In this document: positions 9,052-17,907 of the stretch, piece by piece | Layout: every line of letters begins with the position of its first letter | Numbering within the stretch: position 1 is the first letter of the stretch | From: Maribacter halichondriae | GTDB taxonomy: Bacteria; Bacteroidota; Bacteroidia; Flavobacteriales; Flavobacteriaceae | DNA: 64,000 nucleotides | Direction of reading: 5' to 3' | NCBI RefSeq assembly: GCF_027474825.1 | Contig: NZ_CP107030.1 | Location: forward strand, 3,292,529 to 3,356,528 | Made by a program: the position numbers and the translations under genes | The notes under the pieces: model-generated | Told to the model about the DNA's origin: nothing | The model's database searches: none | Seen by the model: only the letters and a program-made list of their open reading frames with translations

Positions 9052-9200
9052 ACTTCCCCACAGAAAATAGTTGATTGACTTTTTAGGTCTTTGTTTTGAC
9101 GAGAGTGACGGACACCGAATTTTTTGGTCTTTGGCACAATCAAACTTTTATACACAGCATAATTTACTTACATTTAAAAGTCTTATGTAACGATTACCCA

Positions 9201-9716
9201 ATGAAGAAAAAAACAACTTTATTGCAATTTTTGGCTATATGCCTTGTTTCGACACTAGCCTACGCACAAAATACGGTTGAAGAAACACGACCTTCGGATT
9301 TGATAGAAACGATTGGGCCGGAAAACGAACTGTTACGATCATTTGTGAATCCGTTACAGGCAAATACTTCCCTTAACACAAACAACATTTTTATAGAGCA
9401 GATTGGCTCGGGCAATTTGACCCAAGTAAATACCAACACCTCGACAAGTGATATAAAAGCCATGCAGTATGGCAATGGCAATTCGATTCGGACTACTGTT
9501 GCGGTCTTGGGCATGATGGAAACCATACGACAACAAGGCGATAATCATCACTTCGCTGAATTCGCCAATACCCCTTCACTAGAAATACAACGCCAGATAG
9601 ACCAAATTGGGAACGGACAAAATTTGACCATTCATGGGAATAATTCCATCAGTGACAATATGCGTTTGACCATGGAAGGTAGTGCCAAAACAATTGTCAT
9701 ACGAAATTTCAATTAA
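9201..9716 (+). CDS. Minor curlin-like protein (possible CsgB-type nucleator)
   Basis: 171 residues from the ATG at 9201, which starts a clear signal peptide (MKKKTTLLQF to AYAQ); an in-frame ATG at 9096 is too far upstream. The mature part has degenerate curlin repeats: IEQIGSGNLTQV, AMQYGNGNS, RQQGDNHH, IDQIGNGQNLTIHGNNS. It has far fewer repeats than the upstream protein and a basic C-terminal end (KTIVIRNFN), as CsgB has. A nucleator or surface-anchor role is inferred from size, repeats and position just before csgE. It starts an operon-like run with gaps of only 2-21 bases down to 13865. Confidence 0.75.
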   Translation: MKKKTTLLQFLAICLVSTLAYAQNTVEETRPSDLIETIGPENELLRSFVNPLQANTSLNTNNIFIEQIGSGNLTQVNTNTSTSDIKAMQYGNGNSIRTTVAVLGMMETIRQQGDNHHFAEFANTPSLEIQRQIDQIGNGQNLTIHGNNSISDNMRLTMEGSAKTIVIRNFN

Positions 9717-9737
9717 CTGAACTGCATAGCTATAAAA

Positions 9738-10511
9738 ATGAAAAATATCACCTACATCATACTAGTAACGTTTTGCCTTCCTTTTTGCTGTTTAGGGCAA
9801 TACTATAATAAGGAGGTTGAAGCTTCTATCGATGTAAAGGTACTTGATAACAGCGTTTTACAAATTTCAGGATCCGCTTACAACAAAACCGAAATCAATA
9901 AAAGCTTACGGTATACGCTATCCGTAATAAAGGGAGCTCCTGATGCAACCAATAAAAGTACAAATAGTCAAGAAGGGCGTTTCGTACTCGAACCGGGCAT
10001 CAAGAAGAGTTTATCGACTACTTCGATTAATATCTCAGAAAAAGACCGAACGATTATTCTATTATTGGTGTATAATGATGAGGATAATATTGTCGGAAAA
10101 GATAGAAAAATATTAAATGGCCTAGAAGGGGAAGAAGATACCCTTGACCAAGCGGAGGCTGTAATAAGCGGCAGTCCAGATGTAAAGGAAAGTAAGGAAG
10201 ATGGCTTTATCTTAAAAGGAATGGTAATAGAAGACACAAAGACCAAGGCTGGAAGCGATTTCTATGACTTGTTCTATTCCGCCTATTTAGCGCAAAATAT
10301 CAATGGGGAAAAAATTGTGAAAATAGAAGAGAAATTGGCTATTGCCAACAATACCCAAATTCAAGTTGTTGTAGATGATGCTGTGGTCATGCAATTTATT
10401 ATGAACCCCCGGGGTCAATATTTAGACGCCATGGCCGAACAGGCAATATATCGGGTAAACCTATATTTTCAACAATTGAGAAACCGAAAAAATCAAATCA
10501 TAAGATATTAG
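9738..10511 (+). CDS. csgE: CsgE-family curli assembly factor with CsgH-like N-terminal extension
   Basis: 257 residues, about twice the size of E. coli CsgE. Signal peptide residues 1-20. The C-terminal part (about residues 150-257) matches CsgE: VIEDTKTKAGSDFYDLFY, then INGEKIVKIEEKLA, then a strand pair (QIQVVVDDAVVMQFIMNPR) and the helix AMAEQAIYRVNLYFQQL. CsgE caps and gates the CsgG pore in the periplasm. The N-terminal part (about residues 25-125) resembles the alphaproteobacterial curlin chaperone CsgH: LRYTLSVIKG, then SQEGRFVLEPG, then a strand-rich tail. That second match rests on pattern only. A fusion of chaperone and gate is the likely reading. Confidence 0.82.
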   Translation: MKNITYIILVTFCLPFCCLGQYYNKEVEASIDVKVLDNSVLQISGSAYNKTEINKSLRYTLSVIKGAPDATNKSTNSQEGRFVLEPGIKKSLSTTSINISEKDRTIILLLVYNDEDNIVGKDRKILNGLEGEEDTLDQAEAVISGSPDVKESKEDGFILKGMVIEDTKTKAGSDFYDLFYSAYLAQNINGEKIVKIEEKLAIANNTQIQVVVDDAVVMQFIMNPRGQYLDAMAEQAIYRVNLYFQQLRNRKNQIIRY

Positions 10512-10515
10512 GATT

Positions 10516-10917
10516 ATGAAAAAAACGATTTTCATTTTGATGTTATTTGTCTCGGGTTATTGTCTCGGGCAGCAATTGGTCTATGAGCCCGTCAACCCTG
10601 CTTTTGGGGGCAATACGTTCAATTATCAATGGCTACTGAGTTCGGCCGAAGCCCAAAATGGCTTTGAAGACCCCAACTCAATTTTGGATAGGGAAGAATT
10701 GACCGAACTCGAACGGTTTCAACAAGATCTGAACCGGCAAATTTTAGGCAGCCTTTCAAGAACGGTTTTCAACTCGCAACTTGGGGAAGGCCTTCAGGAA
10801 GGTACTTTTGCAATCGGAGACTTGGCATTGGAAATTTTCGAGACCCCTGAGGGCCTGGTCATAAATATTCTTGATACTTCAACCGGAGAACAAACCCAAA
10901 TTGTTGTGCCCAATTAA
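10516..10917 (+). CDS. csgF: CsgF curli assembly protein
   Basis: 133 residues with a signal peptide (1-18, ending CLGQ). The mature N-terminus QQLVYEPVNPAFGGNTFN is the conserved CsgF segment that in E. coli inserts into the CsgG channel and forms its second constriction. The C-terminal part (IGDLALEIFETPEGLVINILDTSTGEQTQIVVPN) is the exposed beta domain that links the nucleator to the pore. The gene lies 4 bases after csgE and 3 bases before csgG, so the three are surely cotranscribed. Confidence 0.93.
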   Translation: MKKTIFILMLFVSGYCLGQQLVYEPVNPAFGGNTFNYQWLLSSAEAQNGFEDPNSILDREELTELERFQQDLNRQILGSLSRTVFNSQLGEGLQEGTFAIGDLALEIFETPEGLVINILDTSTGEQTQIVVPN

Positions 10918-10920
10918 TAG

Positions 10921-12336
10921 ATGAATCAAATGTACAAAAGAATAACAGTCAAGCTTTTGCTTATATTTTCCTTTTTGTTATCGGGTTGTGGGGCCTATTT
11001 CAATCAGCCCTATGAGCCCCAAGACGCAAGGATCGGTGAATTGACTTCAAAGACCCAAGTGTTACGCGAATTACCTGCACCACATGAAAAAGTGGTCGTT
11101 GGGGTCTATAATTTTAAGGACCAGACTGGGCAATACAAAAATCTAGAGGCAGGTAGTTCGTTCAGTACGGCGGTCTCTCAGGGTGCGACCACGATGTTGG
11201 TTCAGGCATTGGAAGATTCCAAATGGTTTACGCCCATAGAGCGTGAAAATTTGAATAATTTATTGAACGAACGCAACATCATTCGATCCACACGTGAAGA
11301 ATATCGCAGAAATGCGAATTCAAATCAGCCCACCTTGCCACCACTGCTTTACGCAGGCATTCTGTTAGAGGGCGGTGTGGTTTCCTACGACACCAATATC
11401 ATCACAGGGGGTGCCGGGGCTCGCTATTTTGGAGCAGGTGCTTCAACACAATACCGCCAAGATCGTATTACCATTTATTTACGGGCGGTCTCTACGAGTA
11501 ATGGTGAAATTTTAAAGACAGTTTATGTCTCAAAGACCATCTTATCGCAATCTTTGGATGCCAGTTTGTTTCGGTATGTCGCTTTTCAACGTTTGTTGGA
11601 GGCTGAAACAGGTTTTACCAAAAACGAACCGGTACAATTGGCTATGAAAAATGCCATTGAATCGGCGGTTGAGGCCCTAATCGTAGAAGGTGTGGCTAAA
11701 GGACTTTGGACTACCGCTGACGGTGGTCTTAAGAACAAACAACTTATGGATGCCTATAAGGCCCAAAAAGAATATGAAGAATCACAATTGTTGTATGATA
11801 GGGACCAGATAGAGACACCAGCGCAGGATGCGATTACGATTGGGGCTACAGCACCACTTTTGAACGGCGATCTACCCAATCAAGATTTTGGTTTTGGCGG
11901 CTATGTCGGCTACTCGAAATGGTTGTCGCCAAAATTAAGTCTGAACTTTGATTTCGATTATGTGTATTTGACAGGAGGGAAATCTTTTTTTGAAGAGTAC
12001 CTGAGTCCTGAATTGAACCTGGAACTCAAGATATTGCCAAATGACAAATTTGGACCCTTTGTATACGGAGGGGCCGGATATATTTTTGAAATCCATTCTC
12101 CGGATCTCGGGCAGACCAAAAAGGTAACGACACCCAAAGCACAACTTGGTGCCGGTCTGAATATCAAAATATCCGATAGAATCGATTTCAGGGTATTCGG
12201 CGAGAGCAACTTTACTTTTACCGACCAGCTCGATGAAACCATAAACGGCAAAAGAGATGATTTTTATTACTCCTTCGGAGCAGGCATAAAGTACAAGCTT
12301 GGAAAGTATAAAATGAACCAAAAGATAAACGACTAA
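10921..12336 (+). CDS. csgG: CsgG curli secretion channel with C-terminal beta-barrel extension
   Basis: 471 residues against about 277 in E. coli. Lipoprotein signal with lipobox LSGC (Cys23). Residues about 35-285 are the CsgG domain that forms the nonameric outer-membrane pore: VVVGVYNFKDQTGQYK, the conserved ALEDSKWFTPIERENLNNLLNERN written here in two parts (ALEDSKWFTP, NLNNLLNER), then the VVSYDTN and YRQDRITIYLRAVS strands. After a linker (about 285-315) the last 155 residues look like an OmpA-type or porin-family beta-barrel: alternating aromatic strands such as YVGYSKWLSPKLSLNFDFDY and FYYSFGAGIKYKLG. The extension is not part of canonical CsgG. A start at the fourth codon (MYKR) is also possible. 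Confidence 0.92.
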   Translation: MNQMYKRITVKLLLIFSFLLSGCGAYFNQPYEPQDARIGELTSKTQVLRELPAPHEKVVVGVYNFKDQTGQYKNLEAGSSFSTAVSQGATTMLVQALEDSKWFTPIERENLNNLLNERNIIRSTREEYRRNANSNQPTLPPLLYAGILLEGGVVSYDTNIITGGAGARYFGAGASTQYRQDRITIYLRAVSTSNGEILKTVYVSKTILSQSLDASLFRYVAFQRLLEAETGFTKNEPVQLAMKNAIESAVEALIVEGVAKGLWTTADGGLKNKQLMDAYKAQKEYEESQLLYDRDQIETPAQDAITIGATAPLLNGDLPNQDFGFGGYVGYSKWLSPKLSLNFDFDYVYLTGGKSFFEEYLSPELNLELKILPNDKFGPFVYGGAGYIFEIHSPDLGQTKKVTTPKAQLGAGLNIKISDRIDFRVFGESNFTFTDQLDETINGKRDDFYYSFGAGIKYKLGKYKMNQKIND

Positions 12337-12338
12337 AA

Positions 12339-13865
12339 ATGAAAAATAATATCATACCCTATCTAGTATCGGCACTAGTACTCTTTTTTGTAGGATGTTC
12401 TGAAGATCCCATAGAAGAAAATGCTTTTGGAACGTTAACCGGTAAAGTAGTCACAAAAGGTGATAATGTTCCTTTGCCCAATGTGAAAATATCGACCACC
12501 CCAGTATCTACGACCATATTTACCGATGCGGAGGGCAATTTCATTTTCGAGGAGATTGAAGCGGGTGATTATTCGGTCCAAGCCGATTTGGCCGAATTTC
12601 TCACCGCATTCGAAGGTGCCAACATCATTGCAGGCAAAACGAGCAATGTCATTTTTGAGATGGATTCGGTAAATTCAGCCAATATCTTACCTAAGTCACC
12701 ATTGCTTATTTTCCCGGAAGATGGAACGGAGAATATAGGCACCGAAGTAGAGTTACAATGGAATTCTTCCGATAACGATGATGACAAAATACTATATACC
12801 CTTGAGCTCCGAAATGGTGAAACCAATGAAATACAGCTTTTCAAGGATATTAAGGATACCATGTTCTTGGTAGAAAATTTACCGATCGGCAAAAACTTTA
12901 TTTGGCAGGTATCCGCAGATGATGGTATCAATGAGATGGTAGAAAGTGCATTAAGCAGTTTCGCTACGAAGGACGGTGCGTCAAATCGATTTTTTTACAC
13001 GCGTAATGTAGATGGTAACAATGTGATTTTTTCAGGTACGGAACCCGTTACCGATGACGAAAATAATGTGAATCAAAACGAAATTCAATTGACCGGAAAT
13101 GATAAGAATAGTTATCGGCCCATGAAAAATAATACGGTTGGAAAAATAGCCTTTTTGCGCTCGCAAGGCGGCGAAAACCACATTTTCACCATGAGATTAG
13201 ATGGTACCGAACTTACACAGGTAACCCAAGATATTCCCGTGGCAGGTTTTAGAAATTCCGAATTGGAATATACTTGGTTCGATAATGGGGCGAAACTATA
13301 TTATCCGAACTTCAATAAGTTGTTTTCCATAAATCAAGACGGTTCTGGAGGCCAATTGGTATACCAGGCTGCCGATACTGTATTGATTTCAGAAGTTGCC
13401 GTGAACCCCACAAACGACCTTGTCGCTATTAAGACAAATGCATCGAACGGCTATAGCGCCCGTATCATCGTTGTCGATCTGGTGGCAGGTACCGAGCAAG
13501 TGGTCATTGAAAACGAACCAGGTGCGCTGGGCGGAATAGACTTTTCAATCGACGGAAATACAGTATTGTATACCAGAGATGTCACGGGCATAGAAAATGC
13601 GGAATACCGACAACTGGACGCTAGAATCTTTGAATACGACTTAACCGATGCAACGGCGACCGAGATTGATACAGGTAAAGCCCCTGGCACCAATGACCTC
13701 GATGTCAAGTATTCCCCTGACGACGGTACGATAATATTTATGAATACGTCGAACGATGGCATTTCAGAGCGTACCATATATCGGAGTATACCAGATGATG
13801 AAATTACAGGTGAAGGTCAGAGTGAAGTTTTGTTCACCAACGCCTTTATGCCCAATTGGGAGTAA
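12339..13865 (+). CDS. Lipoprotein with CarboxypepD_reg-like, Fn3-like and TolB-type propeller regions
   Basis: 508 residues, two bases after csgG and the last gene of the curli operon. Lipobox FVGC (Cys20). Residues about 30-105 are a carboxypeptidase regulatory-like sandwich (LTGKVVTKGDNVPLPNVKIS, then TDAEGNFIFEEIEAGDYSV). Residues about 115-210 resemble a fibronectin-type or Ig-type domain (SPLLIFPEDGTENIG, VELQWNSSD). The C-terminal part (about 215-508) has repeated propeller-like blades (IFTMRLDGTELTQVT, LFSINQDGSGGQLVY, DFSIDGNTVLYTRD, VKYSPDDGTIIFMN). It has no counterpart in the enterobacterial csg operon. A role in fibre anchoring or quality control at the surface is inference from position only. 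Confidence 0.8.
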   Translation: MKNNIIPYLVSALVLFFVGCSEDPIEENAFGTLTGKVVTKGDNVPLPNVKISTTPVSTTIFTDAEGNFIFEEIEAGDYSVQADLAEFLTAFEGANIIAGKTSNVIFEMDSVNSANILPKSPLLIFPEDGTENIGTEVELQWNSSDNDDDKILYTLELRNGETNEIQLFKDIKDTMFLVENLPIGKNFIWQVSADDGINEMVESALSSFATKDGASNRFFYTRNVDGNNVIFSGTEPVTDDENNVNQNEIQLTGNDKNSYRPMKNNTVGKIAFLRSQGGENHIFTMRLDGTELTQVTQDIPVAGFRNSELEYTWFDNGAKLYYPNFNKLFSINQDGSGGQLVYQAADTVLISEVAVNPTNDLVAIKTNASNGYSARIIVVDLVAGTEQVVIENEPGALGGIDFSIDGNTVLYTRDVTGIENAEYRQLDARIFEYDLTDATATEIDTGKAPGTNDLDVKYSPDDGTIIFMNTSNDGISERTIYRSIPDDEITGEGQSEVLFTNAFMPNWE

Positions 13866-13886
13866 ACTAACCGAGTAAACCTGAAA

Positions 13887-13918
13887 AATTCCGCTCTGTA
13901 TGAGCGGGATTTTTTTTG
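13887..13918 (+). terminator. Terminator of the curli assembly operon
   Basis: AATTCCGCTC (13887-13896) and GAGCGGGATT (13902-13911) form a ten-pair stem with one G-T pair and a five-base loop, followed by a run of Ts. This is a textbook rho-independent terminator. Confidence 0.85.
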
Positions 13919-13966
13919 TTTGGAATATAATTTGAAAAAGGTCGGTACCTAATTATAAGAATCCGT

Positions 13967-13974
13967 TATTTTTG
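13967..13974 (+). promoter_or_regulatory. Candidate -7 box for the AIR-synthase-like gene
   Basis: TATTTTTG fits TAnnTTTG and is 17 bases before the ATG at 13991. No -33 partner is obvious. Confidence 0.35.
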
Positions 13975-13990
13975 CCATAAACTAGACGTA

Positions 13991-15168
13991 ATGGGTTCAT
14001 CCAATAGCGAAAGATATAGTCAAAGGGGTGTTTCGGCTTCTAAGGAAGACGTTCACAATGCCATAAAGAATATCGACAAAGGGCTGTTTCCAAAAGCTTT
14101 TGCAAAATTGTTCCCGACTATTTGACGAACGATGAAGATTATTGCTTGGTGATGCATGCCGATGGTGCGGGTACAAAGTCTTCCTTGGCCTATATGTATT
14201 GGAAAGAAACGGGCGATATTTCCGTTTGGAAAGGCATTGCCCAAGACGCATTGATCATGAATATTGATGATCTGATCTGTGTCGGTGCTACCGATAATAT
14301 TATGTTGTCCTCTACAATTGGTCGAAATAAGAATCTGATTCCCGGTGAAGTTATTTCAGCCATTATCAATGGTACCGAAGAACTGATAGCCGATCTTAAG
14401 GAACATGGAATGACTATTCATTCGACGGGCGGCGAGACCGCCGATGTAGGGGATTTGGTACGCACCATTATCGTCGATTCTACAGTTACTGCACGGTTGA
14501 AGCGTAGCGAAGTAATCGATAATTCGAATATTAAGGCGGGAGACGTAATCATTGGTTTGGCATCTTTTGGACAAGCTACCTATGAAAAGGAATACAACGG
14601 CGGTATGGGAAGCAATGGCCTGACTTCGGCCCGGCACGATGTGTTTTCAAAATATTTGGCGGAGAAATACCCTGAAAGTTATGATGCGGCGGTTCCTGAT
14701 GAGCTGGTATATTCCGGTAAGGTCAAATTGACCGATGCAATTCCCGAATCCCCGTTAGATGCTGGTAAACTGGTGCTCTCCCCTACAAGGACCTATGCGC
14801 CGATAATAAAGAAAATCCTTGAAAAATACGGTTCCAAAGATATTCATGGCATGATACATTGTAGTGGCGGTGCACAGACCAAAATTCTACACTTTATAGA
14901 TAATTTACATGTCGTAAAAGACAGCCTTTTTCCTATTCCTCCGCTCTTTAAATTGATCCAACAACAATCCGGTACAGATTGGAAAGAAATGTACCAGGTC
15001 TTTAACTGCGGTCATCGTTTGGAACTTTACGTCGATAAGGCCATTTCACAAGATATTATGGCTATTTCCGAAAGCTTTGGGGTGTCTGCCCAAGAAATTG
15101 GTAGGGTAGAGGAGAGCCCCATTAAAAAATTGACCATAAAGAGCACCTACGGAACCTTTGCCTATTAG
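13991..15168 (+). CDS. AIR synthase-related (PurM-like) protein, apparent frameshift near codon 37
   Basis: PurM-fold protein of about 392 residues, in the clade usually annotated in flavobacteria as AIR synthase-related or phosphoribosylformylglycinamidine cyclo-ligase. The first 36 codons (MGSSNSERYSQRGVSASKED, then KNIDKGLFPKAF) run into a stop, while the rest reads in another frame from CKIVPDYLTNDED. One extra T in the TTTT at 14098-14101 restores one continuous protein. Motifs include MHADGAGTKSSLAYM, the DDLICVGA metal and ATP region, HSTGGETADVGD and GMGSNGLTSARHD. An internal ATG at 14122 would delete a conserved N-terminus, so 13991 is preferred. Whether it supplies purine AIR synthesis or a related reaction is not certain. 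Confidence 0.82.
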
Positions 15169-15217
15169 GCATACGATAACGCCGATTACCACGTTTTCTA
15201 TACTAAATAAGCTTGTT

Positions 15218-15661
15218 ATGGAAAGAAAACAGTTTCTCAGAACCCTGGGTGCCGGGGCCGCCTTTGCGTTGACCTTTCCCTGTGTACAGGGGTGCTCTAA
15301 GGATGATGAAGGTGGTGGAAATACGCCCGTACCTACCGGAGTAGATTTTACCATTGATTTAAATGCTGCAGAAGCAGCACCATTGGCGAACAACGGCGGT
15401 TTTGTCTTGAAAAACCTAATCGTGGTGGTCAAAAATTTAGATGGTAATTTTATAGCTGCCAGCCAAGTCTGTAGTCATGAACAATACGATCAGGTTCGTT
15501 TTGTCAACAACAATAGTGAAACATTCTTTTATTGTGATGTTCACGGGTCTGAATTTGAACTTGACGGCACGCCTATTAATCAAGTCGATAGTAAAACTCC
15601 GAAACCCCTTAAAATTTTCAATACCGAACTTACGGGCGATGTGCTGCGTATTTTTGAGTAA
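15218..15661 (+). CDS. Exported Rieske [2Fe-2S] lipoprotein
   Basis: 147 residues from the ATG at 15218, chosen because it starts a signal sequence (RKQFLRTLGAG, a Tat-like but RK rather than RR motif) that ends in the lipobox VQGC (Cys26). The Rieske ligands are visible as Cys85-x-His87 (CSH) and Cys106-x2-His109 (CDVH), with the typical GSEFELDG loop after them. It is a small stand-alone electron carrier, not the cytochrome bc subunit. It lies just upstream of an ApbE flavin transferase gene, which suggests an envelope redox function, but no partner oxidoreductase is in the window. Confidence 0.85.
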   Translation: MERKQFLRTLGAGAAFALTFPCVQGCSKDDEGGGNTPVPTGVDFTIDLNAAEAAPLANNGGFVLKNLIVVVKNLDGNFIAASQVCSHEQYDQVRFVNNNSETFFYCDVHGSEFELDGTPINQVDSKTPKPLKIFNTELTGDVLRIFE

Positions 15662-15740
15662 ATTGTAACGGAATTTAGCTCCAGTTCCCTATGCAAAAGA
15701 AAACTTGTACGAACTTATTTTACAGGCCTTTTTTTGGCTG

Positions 15741-15769
15741 TTCCGTTACTATTGGACGGAAGTTTTTTT
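15741..15769 (+). terminator. Probable terminator after the Rieske gene
   Basis: TTCCGT (15741-15746) pairs with ACGGAA (15756-15761), then G and a run of eight Ts. The stem is short but the T run is strong. Confidence 0.5.
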
Positions 15770-15851
15770 TTATAAGTTTCACTAGTTTTTCAGGTATATC
15801 TGTTTCGGAGTATAATTTTATTGAAATTTTACTTTTAAACGGTTTCGAAAA

Positions 15852-16837
15852 GTGCGCATAATTCTTCCCCTACTTTTTGGCTTTCTTATGTTTATGGGTA
15901 CTGCCCAAGAACGTAAGTACGTGACGGTCAAAAAGACCGTAAAACTCATGGGAAGTGATTTCGACATTACCGTGGTCGCCCCAAATGAAGAATTGGGCTA
16001 TATCAACATTGATGAAGCCACTGCCGAGATCAGTCGTATCGAAAAAATGATATCCTCTTGGGACTCGCAATCAGAAACTTCGCTAATCAACAAAAATGCT
16101 GGCATTAAACCAGTAAAAGTGAGTTACGAACTTTACAATCTTATCGAACGGGCCATTCAGTACTCCGAAATTACCTATGGTGCATTTGATATTACTTTTG
16201 CTTCAATGGACCAAGTTTGGAAATTTGACGGTACGATGGAGTATGAGCCGACCCATGAGGAAATTAGAAAGTCGATAGCCAAGGTAGGCTACAAAAAAAT
16301 CATTTTGAACGAAGAGAACCGAACCGTATTTTTAAAGGAAAAAGGAATGCAAATTTCCTTTGGCGGAGTGGGCAAAGGCTTTGCTGCCGATAAAGCCAAA
16401 GAACTTTTGACTTCCAAACAGGTGGTCGCGGGAGTTATCAACGCTTCCGGAGATCTAACAACATGGGGTACGAGGGCCAGTGGTGAAAAATGGATGTTAG
16501 GAATTGCCAACCCGAAGAATAAAGGAAAAATTTTTACATGGCTTCCTGTGTTGGAATCTTCGGTCGCAACCTCACGAAGTTTTGACCAGTATATAAATTT
16601 CAAAGGCAAAAGTACTCCCATATTATCGACCCCAGAACGGGATACCCTACAACTGGAATCAAAAGCGTGCATGTCTTTGCAAAAAGTGCTGAATTTTGTG
16701 ATGCCCTGGCGACCGCTATTTTTATTATGGGAAAAGATGCAGGTCTCGCACTTGTTAATCAACTTCCGCTTACCGAGGTAATCTTGGTCGACAGTGAAAA
16801 CAAAATGTTTAAAAGTAGTGGAATACTGTTCGATTAG
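15852..16837 (+). CDS. apbE: FAD:protein FMN transferase ApbE, apparent frameshift near the C-terminus
   Basis: Exported flavin transferase that attaches FMN covalently to Thr or Ser of envelope electron-transfer proteins. GTG start at 15852 followed by a signal peptide (LLFGFLMFMGTAQ). Family motifs: MGSDFDITV, the SSWDSQSETSLIN block, GGVGKGFAADKA (about residues 174-185), NASGDLTTWG. At about 16612 one base is missing: restoring a G in AAAAG-TAC gives GKRYSHIIDPRTGYP, then VFAKSAEFCDALATAIFIMG, ending at the stop at 16835-16837. Without it the protein loses the conserved HIIDP metal-site region. Probably a sequencing error. Confidence 0.85.
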
Positions 16838-16845
16838 ATGAAAGT

Positions 16846-17523
16846 TTACCGACCCATTTGCCCAATTTTTATGTCAGTACTTAAATATCCTTCGTTCTCC
16901 AGATCCGATTTATTGTTTATTAGTTTGGATCGTCCATTTTTAAGAAAATAAACAGTATCACTTATATCGATAATGTCCCGATAAAAATGATCAGTAATAA
17001 CAATAACGGAGGTCTGTTTCTTTTCATTGATTATCGATTTGAATGTTTGAACATATAAGGGCGCAATAAAGGAAAAGGGTTCGTCTAGCAAGATTACTTC
17101 ACGGTTAGAGCACAAAACCAGGTAGGTTTCTACAATACGAAGTTCCCCTGAAGAAAGTTCAGCTACCCGAGCATTGACATATTTTTCGAAAGAATCGAAA
17201 TACGCTATAAATGTGCTCCAATCGGTTTGGAATAATCTAAATGCCTTGTTTAGTTTCAATTTACCCGGAAGTAATTGATGCTGAGGTAAATAGGCAGCAT
17301 TGAACGATTGAAAAAGATTTCGTTTTTGATACTTCCCATCCTTCCGAATGTTCTTATATTTTGCCTTGAGGTCTCCGAAGAGAATACGCAACAAACAGGT
17401 TTTTCCACTTCCGTTTCTGCCTAGAATTCCTGTTACTTTTCCTGTTTCGGCTTTTAGACTGATTCCATACAGAATCTTTTTTTCTCCGAAACTCAATTCT
17501 ATGTTGTCGATTTCCAAGATCAA
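16846..17523 (-). CDS. ABC transporter ATP-binding protein
   Basis: About 225 residues if it starts at the TTG at 17523, which overlaps the stop of the upstream membrane gene (TTGA), a typical coupling arrangement; the longer form starting at 17571 would run back into that gene. Walker A is GRNGSGKTCLL, the signature is LSSGELR, and Walker B is EVILLDEPFSFI with the switch His in ITDHFYRD. The sequence is divergent. Together with the small membrane protein it looks like a reduced two-gene ABC-2-like system. Substrate unknown. Confidence 0.8.
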   Translation of the reverse strand: MILEIDNIELSFGEKKILYGISLKAETGKVTGILGRNGSGKTCLLRILFGDLKAKYKNIRKDGKYQKRNLFQSFNAAYLPQHQLLPGKLKLNKAFRLFQTDWSTFIAYFDSFEKYVNARVAELSSGELRIVETYLVLCSNREVILLDEPFSFIAPLYVQTFKSIINEKKQTSVIVITDHFYRDIIDISDTVYFLKNGRSKLINNKSDLENEGYLSTDIKIGQMGR

Positions 17524-17840
17524 AATAGGTTCAGAATTAGAATGGTGAAGAAGGTCAAAAGGGCATCCCAAAAGAAAGAGACAAGAAATAATTGTATTCT
17601 AGAAATCCCGAAGTTTTTATAAAAAATAAATCTTTGCCCCAAACCGACATCCAAATAGAATAGAAACAACAAACCAAAAAGAATTGATTTGATCAAAAGA
17701 ATTTTTGAAAACATGGCACTTATATCTTCCACTCTAAGAATAGTGTATTGAATCAAGGTGACGACAGTAGAAGCAAAAATAAATTTTCTATAAAATAAGA
17801 AGATAAGTTCATAGGTTTTGAAACGGAACAGCGTATGCAT
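17520..17840 (-). CDS. Small membrane protein coupled to the ABC ATPase
   Basis: 106 residues with about three hydrophobic segments (FIFASTVVTLIQYTIL, ILFGLLFLFYLDVGLG, LFLVSFFWDALLTFFTILIL). Its stop overlaps the likely start of the downstream ATPase, so it is probably the membrane partner. It is short for an ABC permease; oligomerisation or a missing upstream part are both possible. I do not recognise the family. Confidence 0.6.
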   Translation of the reverse strand: MHTLFRFKTYELIFLFYRKFIFASTVVTLIQYTILRVEDISAMFSKILLIKSILFGLLFLFYLDVGLGQRFIFYKNFGISRIQLFLVSFFWDALLTFFTILILNLF

Positions 17841-17907
17841 CTAATGTCGAGGATATCTTTAAATGTACAAATTTATCGTAAATTCGCACTCCAACCGAGG
17901 TACGATA

